A stretch of DNA of 64,000 bases from an uncultured Desulfovibrionaceae bacterium. GTDB lineage: Bacteria; Desulfobacterota; Desulfovibrionia; Desulfovibrionales; Desulfovibrionaceae. Below, piece after piece: positions 36,381 through 44,954 of the stretch. The position numbers were made by a program, and so were the translations under genes. Within the stretch, counting starts at the first letter, position 1; each line of letters starts with the position of its first letter. Location of the stretch: contig CASGAP010000005.1 in assembly GCA_949299515.1 (NCBI GenBank), forward strand, positions 48,990 through 112,989. The letters run 5' to 3'. The notes beneath the pieces were generated by a model. The model was given only the letters and a program-made list of their open reading frames with translations. It ran no database searches and was not told the DNA's origin.

Positions 36381-36409
36381 TTGACAAGGATAGAAATATC
36401 CTCTAATAA
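36381..36409 (+). promoter_or_regulatory. promoter for rpmJ-rpsM-rpsK-rpsD-rpoA-rplQ
   Basis: TTGACA, 17 nt, TAATAA. The spacer itself is a near-perfect palindrome (AGGATA GAAA TATCCT). A second inverted repeat, CAACG-CTAA-CGTTG, follows before rpmJ. The promoter would start the alpha-operon segment independently of the spc genes. Confidence 0.7.
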
Positions 36410-36457
36410 ACACAATTCCAACGCTAACGTTGAGTTTTGAATAAAACGGAGAGAGCG

Positions 36458-36571
36458 ATGAAAGTTAGGCCGTCCGTAAAAAAAATATGCCCTAAGTGTA
36501 AAGTTATCAGACGCAAGGGTGTTCTTAGAGTTATCTGCGAAAACCCCAGACATAAACAGCGTCAGGGCTAA
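36458..36571 (+). CDS. rpmJ: 50S ribosomal protein L36
   Basis: 37 residues read directly: [20 protein letters not shown] then [17 protein letters not shown]. The zinc ligands C-x2-C-x12-C-x4-H are all present, so this is the zinc-binding form. GGAGAGAG precedes the ATG. It lies 103 nt after map and 17 nt before rpsM. Confidence 0.97.
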
Positions 36572-36588
36572 CTTGCAGGAGTAGTACT

Positions 36589-36957
36589 GTGGCAAGAATT
36601 GCAGGTGTAGATTTGCCTCGCGGCAAAAGAGCGGATATTGCGCTCACTTATATCTATGGTATCGGTCCCAAGACCTCATTACAAATCTTTGCAGCAACCA
36701 ACATTGACTGGAACCGCAGCATTGATGATTTGAGCCTTGATGAAGTGAACGAACTCCGTAAGGAAATTGAAACGAATTATAAGGTTGAAGGCGACCTTCG
36801 CCGTGAAGTAAGCGCTAACATCAAACGTCTTATGGACGTAGGTTGTTATCGCGGACTTCGTCATCGTCGTGGTCTGCCTGTTCATGGTCAACGCACAAAA
36901 ACCAACGCACGTACTCGCAAGGGTCCGCGTCGTGGTGCTGTGGGTAAAAAGAAATAA
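36589..36957 (+). CDS. rpsM: 30S ribosomal protein S13
   Basis: 122 residues, GTG start: [20 protein letters not shown], then a C-terminal [20 protein letters not shown] tail that contacts P-site tRNA. GCAGGAGTAGTACT provides the ribosome binding site. Confidence 0.97.
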   Translation: MARIAGVDLPRGKRADIALTYIYGIGPKTSLQIFAATNIDWNRSIDDLSLDEVNELRKEIETNYKVEGDLRREVSANIKRLMDVGCYRGLRHRRGLPVHGQRTKTNARTRKGPRRGAVGKKK

Positions 36958-37006
36958 GGGTACTGCCCTCTAATTTTTCTGGATAACAATCCAAGGGAAG
37001 TGTACA

Positions 37007-37396
37007 ATGGCTAGAGCCAAACGCGCAGTTAAAAAAAGAGAAAAGAAGAACGTTCCATTGGGTGTAGCCCATATTCAAGCGTCCTTCAATAATACCATTA
37101 TTACCTTTACCGACACACGCGGCAATGCTATTAGCTGGGCATCTGCCGGTCAGAGCGGATTCAAAGGTTCACGCAAATCCACTCCTTTTGCTGCTCAGGT
37201 AGCTGCTGAAACTGCAGCCAAAAAAGCACAGGACAACGGTATGCGTACTGTTGGTGTTTATGTTAAGGGTCCCGGTGCTGGTCGTGAATCTGCATTGCGT
37301 GCAATAAACGCAGCAGGTTTCAAAGTTGCGTTCATTCGTGACGTAACCCCTATTCCTCATAACGGATGTCGTCCTCCGAAACGACGCCGCGTATAA
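37007..37396 (+). CDS. rpsK: 30S ribosomal protein S11
   Basis: 129 residues: [22 protein letters not shown] and [20 protein letters not shown], ending [18 protein letters not shown]. All are family signatures. Located 49 nt after rpsM. Confidence 0.98.
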   Translation: MARAKRAVKKREKKNVPLGVAHIQASFNNTIITFTDTRGNAISWASAGQSGFKGSRKSTPFAAQVAAETAAKKAQDNGMRTVGVYVKGPGAGRESALRAINAAGFKVAFIRDVTPIPHNGCRPPKRRRV

Positions 37397-37412
37397 TCAG
37401 GAGAGATAGACC

Positions 37413-38039
37413 GTGGCTAAATATAATGATGCAAAATGCCGTATTTGCCGCCGTGAAGGTGCAAAGTTATTTTTGAAAGGTGACCGCTGCTTTACCGACA
37501 AGTGTGCGCAGGATCGCCGTCCTTATGCTCCGGGCCAGCATGGCCGTGCAAGAAAGAAACTTTCCGAATATGCACTCATGCTCCGCGAAAAGCAAAAAGT
37601 ACGTCGCATGTACGGTGTATTGGAAAAACAATTCAGAGGATATTTCTACTCTTCTGATATGGCTAAAGGCGTAACAGGCGAAAATCTTCTCAAAACCTTG
37701 GAACGCCGTTTGGATAACGTTGTTTACCGCATGGGATTTGCAAATTCCCGTGCACAGGCTCGTCAGCTTGTCCGTCATGGAATTTTTACGCTCAACGGCC
37801 ACAAAGTTAATATTCCTTCTTTGCAGGTTAAAGTAGGTGATGTTATCGTTGTGAACGAAAAAAGCAGAAAAATTCCTGTAATTGCCGATGCCCAGGGTGC
37901 CATCGCACGCCGCGGCTGCCCGGTATGGCTTGAAGTTGACGGCGCAGCCTTCAAAGGTACTGTGAAAGCAATGCCTCAACGTGACGATATTCAAACTCCC
38001 ATCAGCGAGTCCCTTATCGTCGAACTTTACTCCAAATAA
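37413..38039 (+). CDS. rpsD: 30S ribosomal protein S4, zinc type
   Basis: 208 residues, GTG start. N-terminal KCRICRREG...CFTDKCA provides four cysteines for zinc. The S4 RNA-binding domain follows ([22 protein letters not shown]). An assembly initiator; in enterics it represses the alpha operon. CAGGAGAGATAGACC lies before the start. Confidence 0.97.
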   Translation: MAKYNDAKCRICRREGAKLFLKGDRCFTDKCAQDRRPYAPGQHGRARKKLSEYALMLREKQKVRRMYGVLEKQFRGYFYSSDMAKGVTGENLLKTLERRLDNVVYRMGFANSRAQARQLVRHGIFTLNGHKVNIPSLQVKVGDVIVVNEKSRKIPVIADAQGAIARRGCPVWLEVDGAAFKGTVKAMPQRDDIQTPISESLIVELYSK

Positions 38040-38054
38040 TAAACAGGAGTTCAC

Positions 38055-39098
38055 ATGTCCACAAATCAAGCCAATAGGCTCATCAATGCTCGCAACTGGG
38101 CAGTACTTGTTAAGCCTGATCAAATTGTTCGCGACAATGAAGTTTCCGGACCGATGTACGGCAAATTCATGTGCGAGCCGCTTGAAAGAGGTTACGGTAC
38201 CACCATTGGCAACGCTTTGCGTCGAGTATTGCTGGCTTCCTTGCAAGGTTCTGCGTTTGTGTCTGTGAAAATTGCAGGTGTGCAGCATGAGTTCACCACA
38301 ATTCCTGGTGTTCTTGAAGATGTAACTGATATTATTTTGAATATTAAACAAGTTCGTCTTGCAATGGATACTGATGTACCCCAAAAATTAACGTTGAAAG
38401 TTAATAAAAAAGGGGTGGTAACCGCAGCTGACATTCAAGAAAACCAGCACGTAGCCGTGCTGAATCCTGAATTGCACATTGCAACTTTGACAGAAGACGT
38501 GGAATTCGACCTTGAATTAGAAGCTCGTATGGGTAAGGGCTATGTGCCTGCTGATATGCATATCGGCCTTAATGAAGAAATCGGGCTTATCAAGCTTGAT
38601 TCCAGTTTTTCTCCTGTACGTAAAGTTTCCTATACAATTGAACAGGCACGCGTTGGTCAGATGACTAACTATGACAAACTCATTCTCGAAGTTTGGACCG
38701 ACGGTTCTCTTACTCCCGAAGATGCGATTGCATACAGTGCCAAAATTATAAAAGAACAGATTGCCGTGTTTATTAATTTTGATGAACAGGTATCTGATGA
38801 AAGTTGTCTTGGTTCATCTGAATCCGGGGATATTAACGAAAACCTCTTTAAGAGCATTGACGATTTGGAACTTTCTGTACGTGCTACTAACTGTCTGCAC
38901 GGCGCACAAATCGCCACAGTCGGCGAACTTGTGCAGCGTTCTGAAAACGATATGCTTAAAACAAAGAACTTCGGCAAAAAATCTCTGGACGAAATCAAAG
39001 AACTGCTTATCCGCATGGGTCTTGATTTCGGTATGAAGATTGACGGTTTTGACAAAAAATACCAAGAATGGAAAAGGAAGCAGCACCATGAGGCATAA
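38055..39098 (+). CDS. rpoA: DNA-directed RNA polymerase alpha subunit
   Basis: 347 residues. N-terminal assembly domain ([23 protein letters not shown]) and C-terminal promoter-binding domain ([21 protein letters not shown] ... [15 protein letters not shown]), linked by an acidic stretch. Overlaps rplQ by 11 nt. Confidence 0.98.
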   Translation: MSTNQANRLINARNWAVLVKPDQIVRDNEVSGPMYGKFMCEPLERGYGTTIGNALRRVLLASLQGSAFVSVKIAGVQHEFTTIPGVLEDVTDIILNIKQVRLAMDTDVPQKLTLKVNKKGVVTAADIQENQHVAVLNPELHIATLTEDVEFDLELEARMGKGYVPADMHIGLNEEIGLIKLDSSFSPVRKVSYTIEQARVGQMTNYDKLILEVWTDGSLTPEDAIAYSAKIIKEQIAVFINFDEQVSDESCLGSSESGDINENLFKSIDDLELSVRATNCLHGAQIATVGELVQRSENDMLKTKNFGKKSLDEIKELLIRMGLDFGMKIDGFDKKYQEWKRKQHHEA

Positions 39099-39477
39099 CA
39101 ATTCCGGTAGAAAGTTGGGAAGAAATCCTTCTCATCGCAAAGCTTTGTTCAACAACATGGCTAAAGCCCTCTTGATTCATGGTCGTATTCGCACTACTGT
39201 TGCTAAAGCAAAAGATTTGCGCGGTGTAGTTGAACCTCTTATTACATTGGCTCAGCGCAATGATGTTCATTCCCGCCGTCTTGCTTTCCGTGTACTTGGC
39301 GATCACCAATTGGTAAAAACTCTTTTTGATGAAATCGCTCCTAAGTATGCCGGTATTCCTGGTGGTTATACAAGAATTATGAAACTTGCTATGCCAAGAA
39401 AAGGTGACAGTGCACCTATGGCTATCATTGAGCTTACCAAATATGCAAGCGACAATGAAGCTGCAAGTGCCGAATAA
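39088..39477 (+). CDS. rplQ: 50S ribosomal protein L17
   Basis: 129 residues: [20 protein letters not shown] then [20 protein letters not shown] and the final [14 protein letters not shown]. The start is inside the end of rpoA with AAGGAAG before it. Last gene of the ribosomal cluster, followed by a strong terminator. Confidence 0.97.
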   Translation: MRHNNSGRKLGRNPSHRKALFNNMAKALLIHGRIRTTVAKAKDLRGVVEPLITLAQRNDVHSRRLAFRVLGDHQLVKTLFDEIAPKYAGIPGGYTRIMKLAMPRKGDSAPMAIIELTKYASDNEAASAE

Positions 39478-39496
39478 GACATCTACATAGAATTAG

Positions 39497-39529
39497 AAAA
39501 AAGCCCTTTTTATGAAAAGGGCTTTTTTT
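39497..39529 (+). terminator. terminator of the ribosomal protein cluster
   Basis: AAGCCCTTTT and AAAAGGGCTT pair around TATG, followed by seven T residues. Confidence 0.92.
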
Positions 39530-40611
39530 GTTAAATGCTTATTGTGGGAAAATGTCCGAACTGAATCAACGTATGATAACCGGTATTAATAATTTGAATT
39601 TACCAAAATGCGCAAAATATAATAAATTGAGAAAACTTTGTTATTTTTGTGACTGCTTCAGTTGAAAAATAAGCATATTGATATGATAAGTTTATATCCG
39701 ACAAAAAGTATGAGATGCTAATTGCATAAGATTTGCAAGTTTTTTTCCGAAGATATTTATATTCCTGTGCTTAAAAATCTCAGAAAACCTTATATAATAA
39801 ATTACGTTAATATAAATTTTTTTTTATGCTGGTGTGTATGTTGGGCTAAAAAAAGCAGAAAATATTATAATATGAAATTCTTAAATAAATTTATTTGCAG
39901 TAATTTTTTCAGCCGGGCTTTGAATTGAAGATTTGCCATATTTGGTATGTTTCTAAATTCTTATTATATAATAAAAGTAAAAAATGTTAATCCGCAAGAA
40001 AAAGGCAGGGTTTTGATTTATATTGTTTCGCGCATTGGAAGCAACAAAAGCTGTTTTCTGCAGAAAAATATGAAAGAGGAGGATTATTAGGCTTCGGCGC
40101 TGCCGCAAAGTTATTGGGTTGCAGAAGGCGGCAAAGGCGGCAGCAGTGTGTGTAATTTTTTTAAACCCTTACGCCTTATCTGTACGGTTACTGTTTAGCT
40201 TACAGCTAAAATAAAAGGGAAGAAAGGATCTGTCAGCTGATCTTCAGGCTGTGCGCTGGTGTGAAGTTTTCTGTACTTTGAATTTATATGGTTTGTCATG
40301 TAACTATGACCGATACATAAATTATAAGACTTTTTTAAATTAACTTGCAAACGTACCCCGGTTTGTAAAATAAAACTGTTTGATCCAATCCCATAAAAAC
40401 TGTTGTTCTCGCAATTATTTCTAATATTAATCGCCGACAATAATTAATAACGAGTACATTATGCCATTTCCTGGATCAAAGTTTAAAATTATATCGCTGA
40501 AACGGTATGAGGGGGCCGGGGGAAATCATTTCCCCGGTAAATTAAAAAACAAACCTCTGAATTTGCGTGTGTAAGTTAGGGAATATGCAGCATAATGCGA
40601 GTTACCGCACG
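39530..40611. other. AT-rich gap without a convincing gene
   Basis: About 1.1 kb with poly-A/T runs and frequent stops in all frames. Two short open frames (plus 39722-39928, minus 40195-40440) lack good starts or ribosome binding sites. The minus-strand one has alternating hydrophobic residues (FILQTGVRLQVNLKKSYNLC) as in an outer-membrane beta-barrel and may be a gene remnant. A short GC-rich island at 40090-40150 encodes fragments such as YWVAEGGKGGSS and could be another remnant. One intergenic palindromic repeat lies at 40509-40537. Confidence 0.5.
40509..40537. repeat. palindromic intergenic repeat, copy A
   Basis: GAGGGGG followed by CCGGGGGAAAT and ATTTCCCCGG arms around a single C. 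The same sequence recurs at 44667-44696 (opposite orientation) and, interrupted, at 44832-44930. Confidence 0.75.
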
Positions 40612-41415
40612 TTATAAAATTGCAGTTAAAAGCATACGCACGCCGACCACAAGCAGCAGGACTGCAAAGAATTTTTTGATTTTAGCTACAGGCAGCGTGT
40701 GTGCCAGGTGCGCGCCGTAAGGGGCAACTGCCGTACTGCAGATTACAATGGCCATCAGTGCCGGGATATAGATGAACCCGAAGGAATAATCGGGAAGGTT
40801 TTGTGCGGAATTGCCGTTGAAAAAATAACCGATACAGCCTGAAATTGCTATGGGCATACCAATAGCGGCAGACGTGGCAATGGCTTTGCGCATTTCAACA
40901 CTGTGATACAGCATAAAGGGTACGGAAATTGTACCGCCGCCTATTCCTACCAAACTGGAAAGCAGACCAATGCCAAGACCTGCGATGTTCATGCCTAGGG
41001 TTTTCGGAAGCGGTTTGTTTCCGAGAGTTTTCTTGCCGGAAAAAATCATTTGCGAAGCAACATAAAAAATAAAGCAGGAAAAAATCAGCTGCAGAATATG
41101 GGTAGGGATTTTTGATGCGATGAACGAGCCGCACCAAGTGCCGATTATAATACCCAGCGATACTTTTTTAACAATATCCCAGTTGACGGCACCGTGTTTA
41201 TGGTGACTCATGGCACTGGAAACAGAAGTAAACATGATGCTTGCAAGTGATGTTCCCAAAGCCATGTGCATAATATGTTCGGCAGGGAAGCCCTGCAGAT
41301 TGAACATATATACAAGAATGGGAACTATGACCAAGCCGCCGCCGATGCCGAGCAACCCTGCAAGCAGTCCCGCGATTAAACCAAAAACTGCATAAAGTGC
41401 CAAAAACAAAACCAT
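40612..41415 (-). CDS. TSUP family membrane protein (TauE/SafE-type permease)
   Basis: 267 residues with about eight membrane helices. Duplicated glycine-rich motifs GLLGIGGGLVIVPILV and SLVGIGGGTISVPFML are the TSUP hallmark. Some members export sulfite or carry sulfonates; others have different substrates, so the cargo here is unknown. TAGGAGT precedes ATG 41415; an upstream in-frame start lacks this. Stands alone on the minus strand. Confidence 0.88.
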   Translation of the reverse strand: MVLFLALYAVFGLIAGLLAGLLGIGGGLVIVPILVYMFNLQGFPAEHIMHMALGTSLASIMFTSVSSAMSHHKHGAVNWDIVKKVSLGIIIGTWCGSFIASKIPTHILQLIFSCFIFYVASQMIFSGKKTLGNKPLPKTLGMNIAGLGIGLLSSLVGIGGGTISVPFMLYHSVEMRKAIATSAAIGMPIAISGCIGYFFNGNSAQNLPDYSFGFIYIPALMAIVICSTAVAPYGAHLAHTLPVAKIKKFFAVLLLVVGVRMLLTAIL

Positions 41416-41629
41416 TGTTATACTCCTAAATAATGTACAAAAAAAAATATTCCTTTTTAGTTCAATAAGCAAGATGTATTATGCGTACGGTCGCTGTTTT
41501 GATATTCCCTGCTGAAAAATTGTACGCTTATGCTGCTGGGCAGTTAAACAGAAATTTGAACTGTTCGGTATACACAGAAGCTGTTTATTTTTTGAGTATA
41601 CTGTAGTATAGAGAAAACACGAGGCAATT

Positions 41630-42238
41630 ATGAATGTCAGAATTTCGGACGAAGCACTGCAATATTTAGAAGAACGCGACCCGCAGCTGGGCAGGTATAT
41701 ACGGCTGCGCGGCAAAATCCTGCGTAAGGCAGAACCTGATGTTTTTGCGGCGCTTGTTCAGTCCATTATGAGTCAGCAAATCAGCGGCAAGGCCTTTGCC
41801 ACGGTATATGCACGTTTTTTGGACGTATGTCCTGCTGTTTCTCCGAATGCGCTGTGTTCTGTCGATGAGAATATTCTGCGTGCCTGCGGGATCAGTGCCG
41901 CAAAGGTCCGGAATATTAAAGCGGCTGCCGGGTATTTTTTGCAGCAGGAAGTAACTGCGGCGTATTTTTCGAAAAAAAGCGATGATGAAATTATACGCGA
42001 ACTGGTACAGCTTCCGGGGGTTGGCGTGTGGACTGCGGAAATGCTTCTGCTGTTTTCTTTGCAGCGGCCGAATATTTTAAGTTACGGCGATTATGGAATC
42101 AAAAAAGGTTTGTGCGTTCTGCACGGGTTGGAAAAATTGGATAAAAAGCAATTTTTGCGTTATAAGGAACTGTATTCGCCATACGGCAGTGCCGCGTCGC
42201 TGTATTTATGGGAAATAGCCAACACGGCGCAGGGATAA
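41630..42238 (+). CDS. DNA-3-methyladenine glycosylase, AlkA-like HhH-GPD family
   Basis: Base-excision glycosylase for alkylated purines. 202 residues with ALVQSIMSQQISGKAF (recognition helix), the helix-hairpin-helix LPGVGVWTAEMLLLF and the catalytic Asp in YGDYGIKKG. It lacks the N-terminal domain of E. coli AlkA, as many bacterial short forms do. The Ogt gene begins 3 nt after it, which supports a role in alkylation repair. Confidence 0.88.
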   Translation: MNVRISDEALQYLEERDPQLGRYIRLRGKILRKAEPDVFAALVQSIMSQQISGKAFATVYARFLDVCPAVSPNALCSVDENILRACGISAAKVRNIKAAAGYFLQQEVTAAYFSKKSDDEIIRELVQLPGVGVWTAEMLLLFSLQRPNILSYGDYGIKKGLCVLHGLEKLDKKQFLRYKELYSPYGSAASLYLWEIANTAQG

Positions 42239-42241
42239 GAA

Positions 42242-42754
42242 ATGGAATATGCAGAAAAAACTTTGGTGCTTCCGGCAGGATTAATCAGCCTCAGGCTGCG
42301 TATAAAAATTGCCTACTGTGAAGAAATAGTATATACAGTAGGAATAGCCGAAGAAAAGCACGGCGGTGAACCGTCTGGAGAGCTGGCGTGCGGCAACGCG
42401 GCGCAGCGTTTCTTTTTGCAGCTTGCCGAATATCTTCTTGGGAAAAGAACGGTTTTTGATGTCGCATTTGCGGCGGAAGGAACGGATTTTCAGAAAAAAG
42501 TCTGGCGTGAACTTGTGCGCATACCCTACGGGCAAACCATTTCTTATGCCGAACTTGCCGCACGGGTCGGAAAACCCAAGGCATACAGGGCTGTTGCCCG
42601 TGCCTGTCATGACAATCCGCTGCCCTTGCTGGTGCCCTGTCACAGGGTTATCGCAAAAAACGGCAGTTTGGGGGGGTATGCCTGCGGGACGGCTATAAAG
42701 ACAGCACTGCTGAATTTGGAACAAAACGGAAGGATCAATAATGATAACCGATAA
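42242..42754 (+). CDS. ogt: methylated-DNA-protein-cysteine methyltransferase
   Basis: Suicide repair protein that takes the methyl group from O6-methylguanine. 170 residues; the acceptor site is LLVPCHRVIAKNG followed by GGYACG, and the HTH region has IPYGQTISYAELAARVG. Directly behind the AlkA-like gene. Its last 14 nt overlap the next gene, so translation of all three is likely coupled. Confidence 0.95.
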   Translation: MEYAEKTLVLPAGLISLRLRIKIAYCEEIVYTVGIAEEKHGGEPSGELACGNAAQRFFLQLAEYLLGKRTVFDVAFAAEGTDFQKKVWRELVRIPYGQTISYAELAARVGKPKAYRAVARACHDNPLPLLVPCHRVIAKNGSLGGYACGTAIKTALLNLEQNGRINNDNR

Positions 42755-43571
42755 ACAAAGAGAATTGGCCAAAAAATTTATGAATATGCATTATGCCAAT
42801 AAAATGTTCATATTGGCAAATGCCTGGGATGCAGGTTCTGCGTATATATTTAAAAAAGAAGGTTTTCAGGCAATAGGCACCACAAGCCAGGGTATGGCGC
42901 TGTCTTACGGGTATGCCGACGGACAGAATATGCTTTTCGAAGATGTGGTGTACTGCGTGCAAAGCATGACCAGACGCGTGGATATTCCGGTTACCGTGGA
43001 TATAGAACGCGGTTTTGCCGACAATGTCGATAAAGTGAAAGCCAATGCGCTGCGTTTGCTGGAAGTCGGCGCTGTGGGCTTTAATATAGAAGACGGCAGA
43101 CAGGATAAAACACTTGATGAGCTGCCGCTGTTTTTGGAAAAAATCAAAGCTCTTGCCGAACTGAAAAAGGAATATGACATTGATTTTGTCATCAATGCCA
43201 GAACCTGCACTTATTGGCACAATATCGGCGACGAAGAGCATAAGCTGCAGACAGCCCTTGAGCGCGGCAAAGCGTTTCGCGAAGCAGGTGCGGACTGTGT
43301 GTTTTATCCCGGAGCTGTGCCGCTGGAAAGCATAAAAACACTGGTAAAAGAGGTAGACGCGCCGATTAATATTCTTTTGACGCCGGCAACCTGCGATTTG
43401 GAAGCCATGCGCGAAGCCGGAGTGCGCCGCTTAAGCATAGGGTCAGGCCCTGCGCGCAGCACGTACAACCATGTGATAGCCATGGCTGAGGAACTGCAGA
43501 AAGGGGAAACGGAGAGGATTTTAAAACACCCCTTTGTGTATGCCGAGGCAAATGCTTATTTTAAAAAATAA
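42741..43571 (+). CDS. isocitrate lyase/PEP mutase superfamily protein
   Basis: 276 residues of TIM-barrel type. Metal-site residues are visible in TVDIERGFADN (Asp-x-Glu) and GFNIEDG. The lyase KKCGH loop is missing; the equivalent region has no clear catalytic cysteine. The family includes PEP mutase, 2-methylisocitrate lyase, oxaloacetate hydrolase and carboxyvinyl-carboxyphosphonate mutase; the reaction cannot be chosen from sequence alone. GGAAGGA precedes ATG 42741, inside ogt. gpsA follows after 12 nt. Confidence 0.82.
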   Translation: MITDKQRELAKKFMNMHYANKMFILANAWDAGSAYIFKKEGFQAIGTTSQGMALSYGYADGQNMLFEDVVYCVQSMTRRVDIPVTVDIERGFADNVDKVKANALRLLEVGAVGFNIEDGRQDKTLDELPLFLEKIKALAELKKEYDIDFVINARTCTYWHNIGDEEHKLQTALERGKAFREAGADCVFYPGAVPLESIKTLVKEVDAPINILLTPATCDLEAMREAGVRRLSIGSGPARSTYNHVIAMAEELQKGETERILKHPFVYAEANAYFKK

Positions 43572-43583
43572 CAGGGGATTGTT

Positions 43584-44585
43584 ATGAACATTGCTGTACT
43601 GGGCGGCGGAAGCTTCGGTACCTGCCTTGCCCATGTGCTGGGAAAATCGGGAAAGACGGTATACCAGCTTATGCGGGACGAAAGCGTGGCGGCTTGCGTA
43701 AACGGGCGGCACGAAAACGCAAAATATCTGCCGGGCATTATATTGTCCGATAAGATAAAGGCTGTTACAGACCCGCAAATTCTGCAGGAGTGCGAGTACT
43801 GGGTGATTGCGCTGCCCTGTCAGAAGCAGGCAGAGGCGCTGCCGGCGTATGTGCCGTATTTCGGGGAAATGACAACGCTTATCAATGTGGCAAAAGGTAT
43901 AGATTTAAAACGGCTTTTGCCGCTTTCCATGGTTGTTCCCAAGATTTTCGGCATGGAGGACGATTCCGCGCGTTATGCAGTGCTGTCAGGCCCGTCTTTT
44001 GCAAAAGAGGTTGCCTTGGATATGCCCACTGCCTGCACGCTGGCCTGTGCTGACGAACGCAGGGCGGCTTTTTTGCGGGATATTTTTACTACGCCGTTTT
44101 TCCGCTGTTATTCCTCTGCCGATGTTCTCGGCGTGGAGCTTGGCGGAGCGGTAAAGAATATTTATGCCATAGCCGCAGGCGTATGCGACGGACTGAATTA
44201 CGGCAGCAACGCACGGGCTGCGCTGGTAACGAGAGGGCTTGCGGAAATGTGCCGTTTGGGTCTTGCCATGGGCGCTTCATTTGAAACTTTTATGGGCTTG
44301 TCCGGACTTGGGGATTTGATGCTGACCTGCAGCGGCGATTTGTCCAGAAACAGGCAGGTGGGACTGCGGCTTGGACGGGGCGAAAAGCTTGAAGATATTA
44401 TTGCTTCCATGAACAGCGTTGCGGAAGGCGTGCCGACCACGCAGGCAGTATGCGCGCTTGCGCAGAGTTTGGAGGTGGAAATGCCCATAGCCTATACCAT
44501 GAAAAAGATTTTGGACGGAGAATTTACGCCGCAGGACGGTTTTGCTTATTTGACAAACCGCGCCAGAAAAGCAGAAACATTGTAA
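43584..44585 (+). CDS. gpsA: glycerol-3-phosphate dehydrogenase [NAD(P)+]
   Basis: Makes sn-glycerol-3-phosphate from dihydroxyacetone phosphate for membrane lipids. 333 residues: dinucleotide-binding GGGSFGTCLA, SGPSFAKEVA, the catalytic lysine region ELGGAVKNIYAIAAG and TCSGDLSRNRQVG. Ends at a terminator 22 nt downstream. The fourth gene of the alkylation-repair unit by spacing, though functionally unrelated. Confidence 0.96.
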   Translation: MNIAVLGGGSFGTCLAHVLGKSGKTVYQLMRDESVAACVNGRHENAKYLPGIILSDKIKAVTDPQILQECEYWVIALPCQKQAEALPAYVPYFGEMTTLINVAKGIDLKRLLPLSMVVPKIFGMEDDSARYAVLSGPSFAKEVALDMPTACTLACADERRAAFLRDIFTTPFFRCYSSADVLGVELGGAVKNIYAIAAGVCDGLNYGSNARAALVTRGLAEMCRLGLAMGASFETFMGLSGLGDLMLTCSGDLSRNRQVGLRLGRGEKLEDIIASMNSVAEGVPTTQAVCALAQSLEVEMPIAYTMKKILDGEFTPQDGFAYLTNRARKAETL

Positions 44586-44607
44586 TTTTCCGCAAAAATT
44601 TTTATCG

Positions 44608-44637
44608 GCCCTTTTGCCACGGCAGAAAGGGCTTTTT
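44608..44637 (+). terminator. terminator of gpsA
   Basis: GCCCTTT pairs with AAAGGGC; an inner TGCC/GGCA stem is possible. Five T residues follow. Confidence 0.8.
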
Positions 44638-44666
44638 ATTTGGGCAGCACCAAAAAGTGTTTTTTT

Positions 44667-44696
44667 CGGGGGAAATGATTTCCCCCGTTCCCCCTC
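44667..44696. repeat. palindromic intergenic repeat, copy B (inverted)
   Basis: Perfect palindrome CGGGGGAAAT/ATTTCCCCCG around a central G, followed by TTCCCCCTC. It is the reverse complement of copy A with one or two differences. Confidence 0.75.
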
Positions 44697-44831
44697 GTAA
44701 CACGGCTTTTACTCCGCAAATGCCGTGAACCGGAAGACGGCAGAAAGACGGCAGAAAATTAAAATTCTTCAAAGAGTGAAACGATGTTTTTCAAAAGTTT
44801 TGTTTTTTTTTGAAGGTAAATAACAGGTAAT

Positions 44832-44930
44832 GAGGGGACCGGGGGAGCCATTCAAAGGACGGCAAGCCGTTTGCGTCAGTGAGCTTGCGAACTTTACGCA
44901 AATGGACAGCAACGCAATCATTTCCCCCGG
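44832..44930. repeat. palindromic intergenic repeat, copy C, interrupted by a structured insert
   Basis: The left part GAGGGGACCGGGGGA (44832-44846) and right part AATCATTTCCCCCGG (44916-44930) together restore the repeat of copy A. Between them sit 69 nt with nested inverted repeats: ACGGC-AA-GCCGT, CCATT and TTGCGT paired with the continuous ACGCAAATGG at 44896-44905. No coding frame is visible. The insert may be a small mobile repeat. Confidence 0.65.
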
Positions 44931-44954
44931 AAAATGCTTTAAAATCATCAGAAA

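Noticed and set aside
39722..39928. 68-codon plus-strand frame in the AT-rich gap
   Set aside because: TTG start without a Shine-Dalgarno sequence, Lys/Asn/Phe/Ile-rich product as expected from AT-rich noncoding DNA, no family resemblance.
40195..40440. 81-codon minus-strand frame with beta-barrel-like composition
   Set aside because: No ribosome binding site and no signal peptide; too short for a complete outer-membrane protein. Kept only as a possible remnant in the findings.
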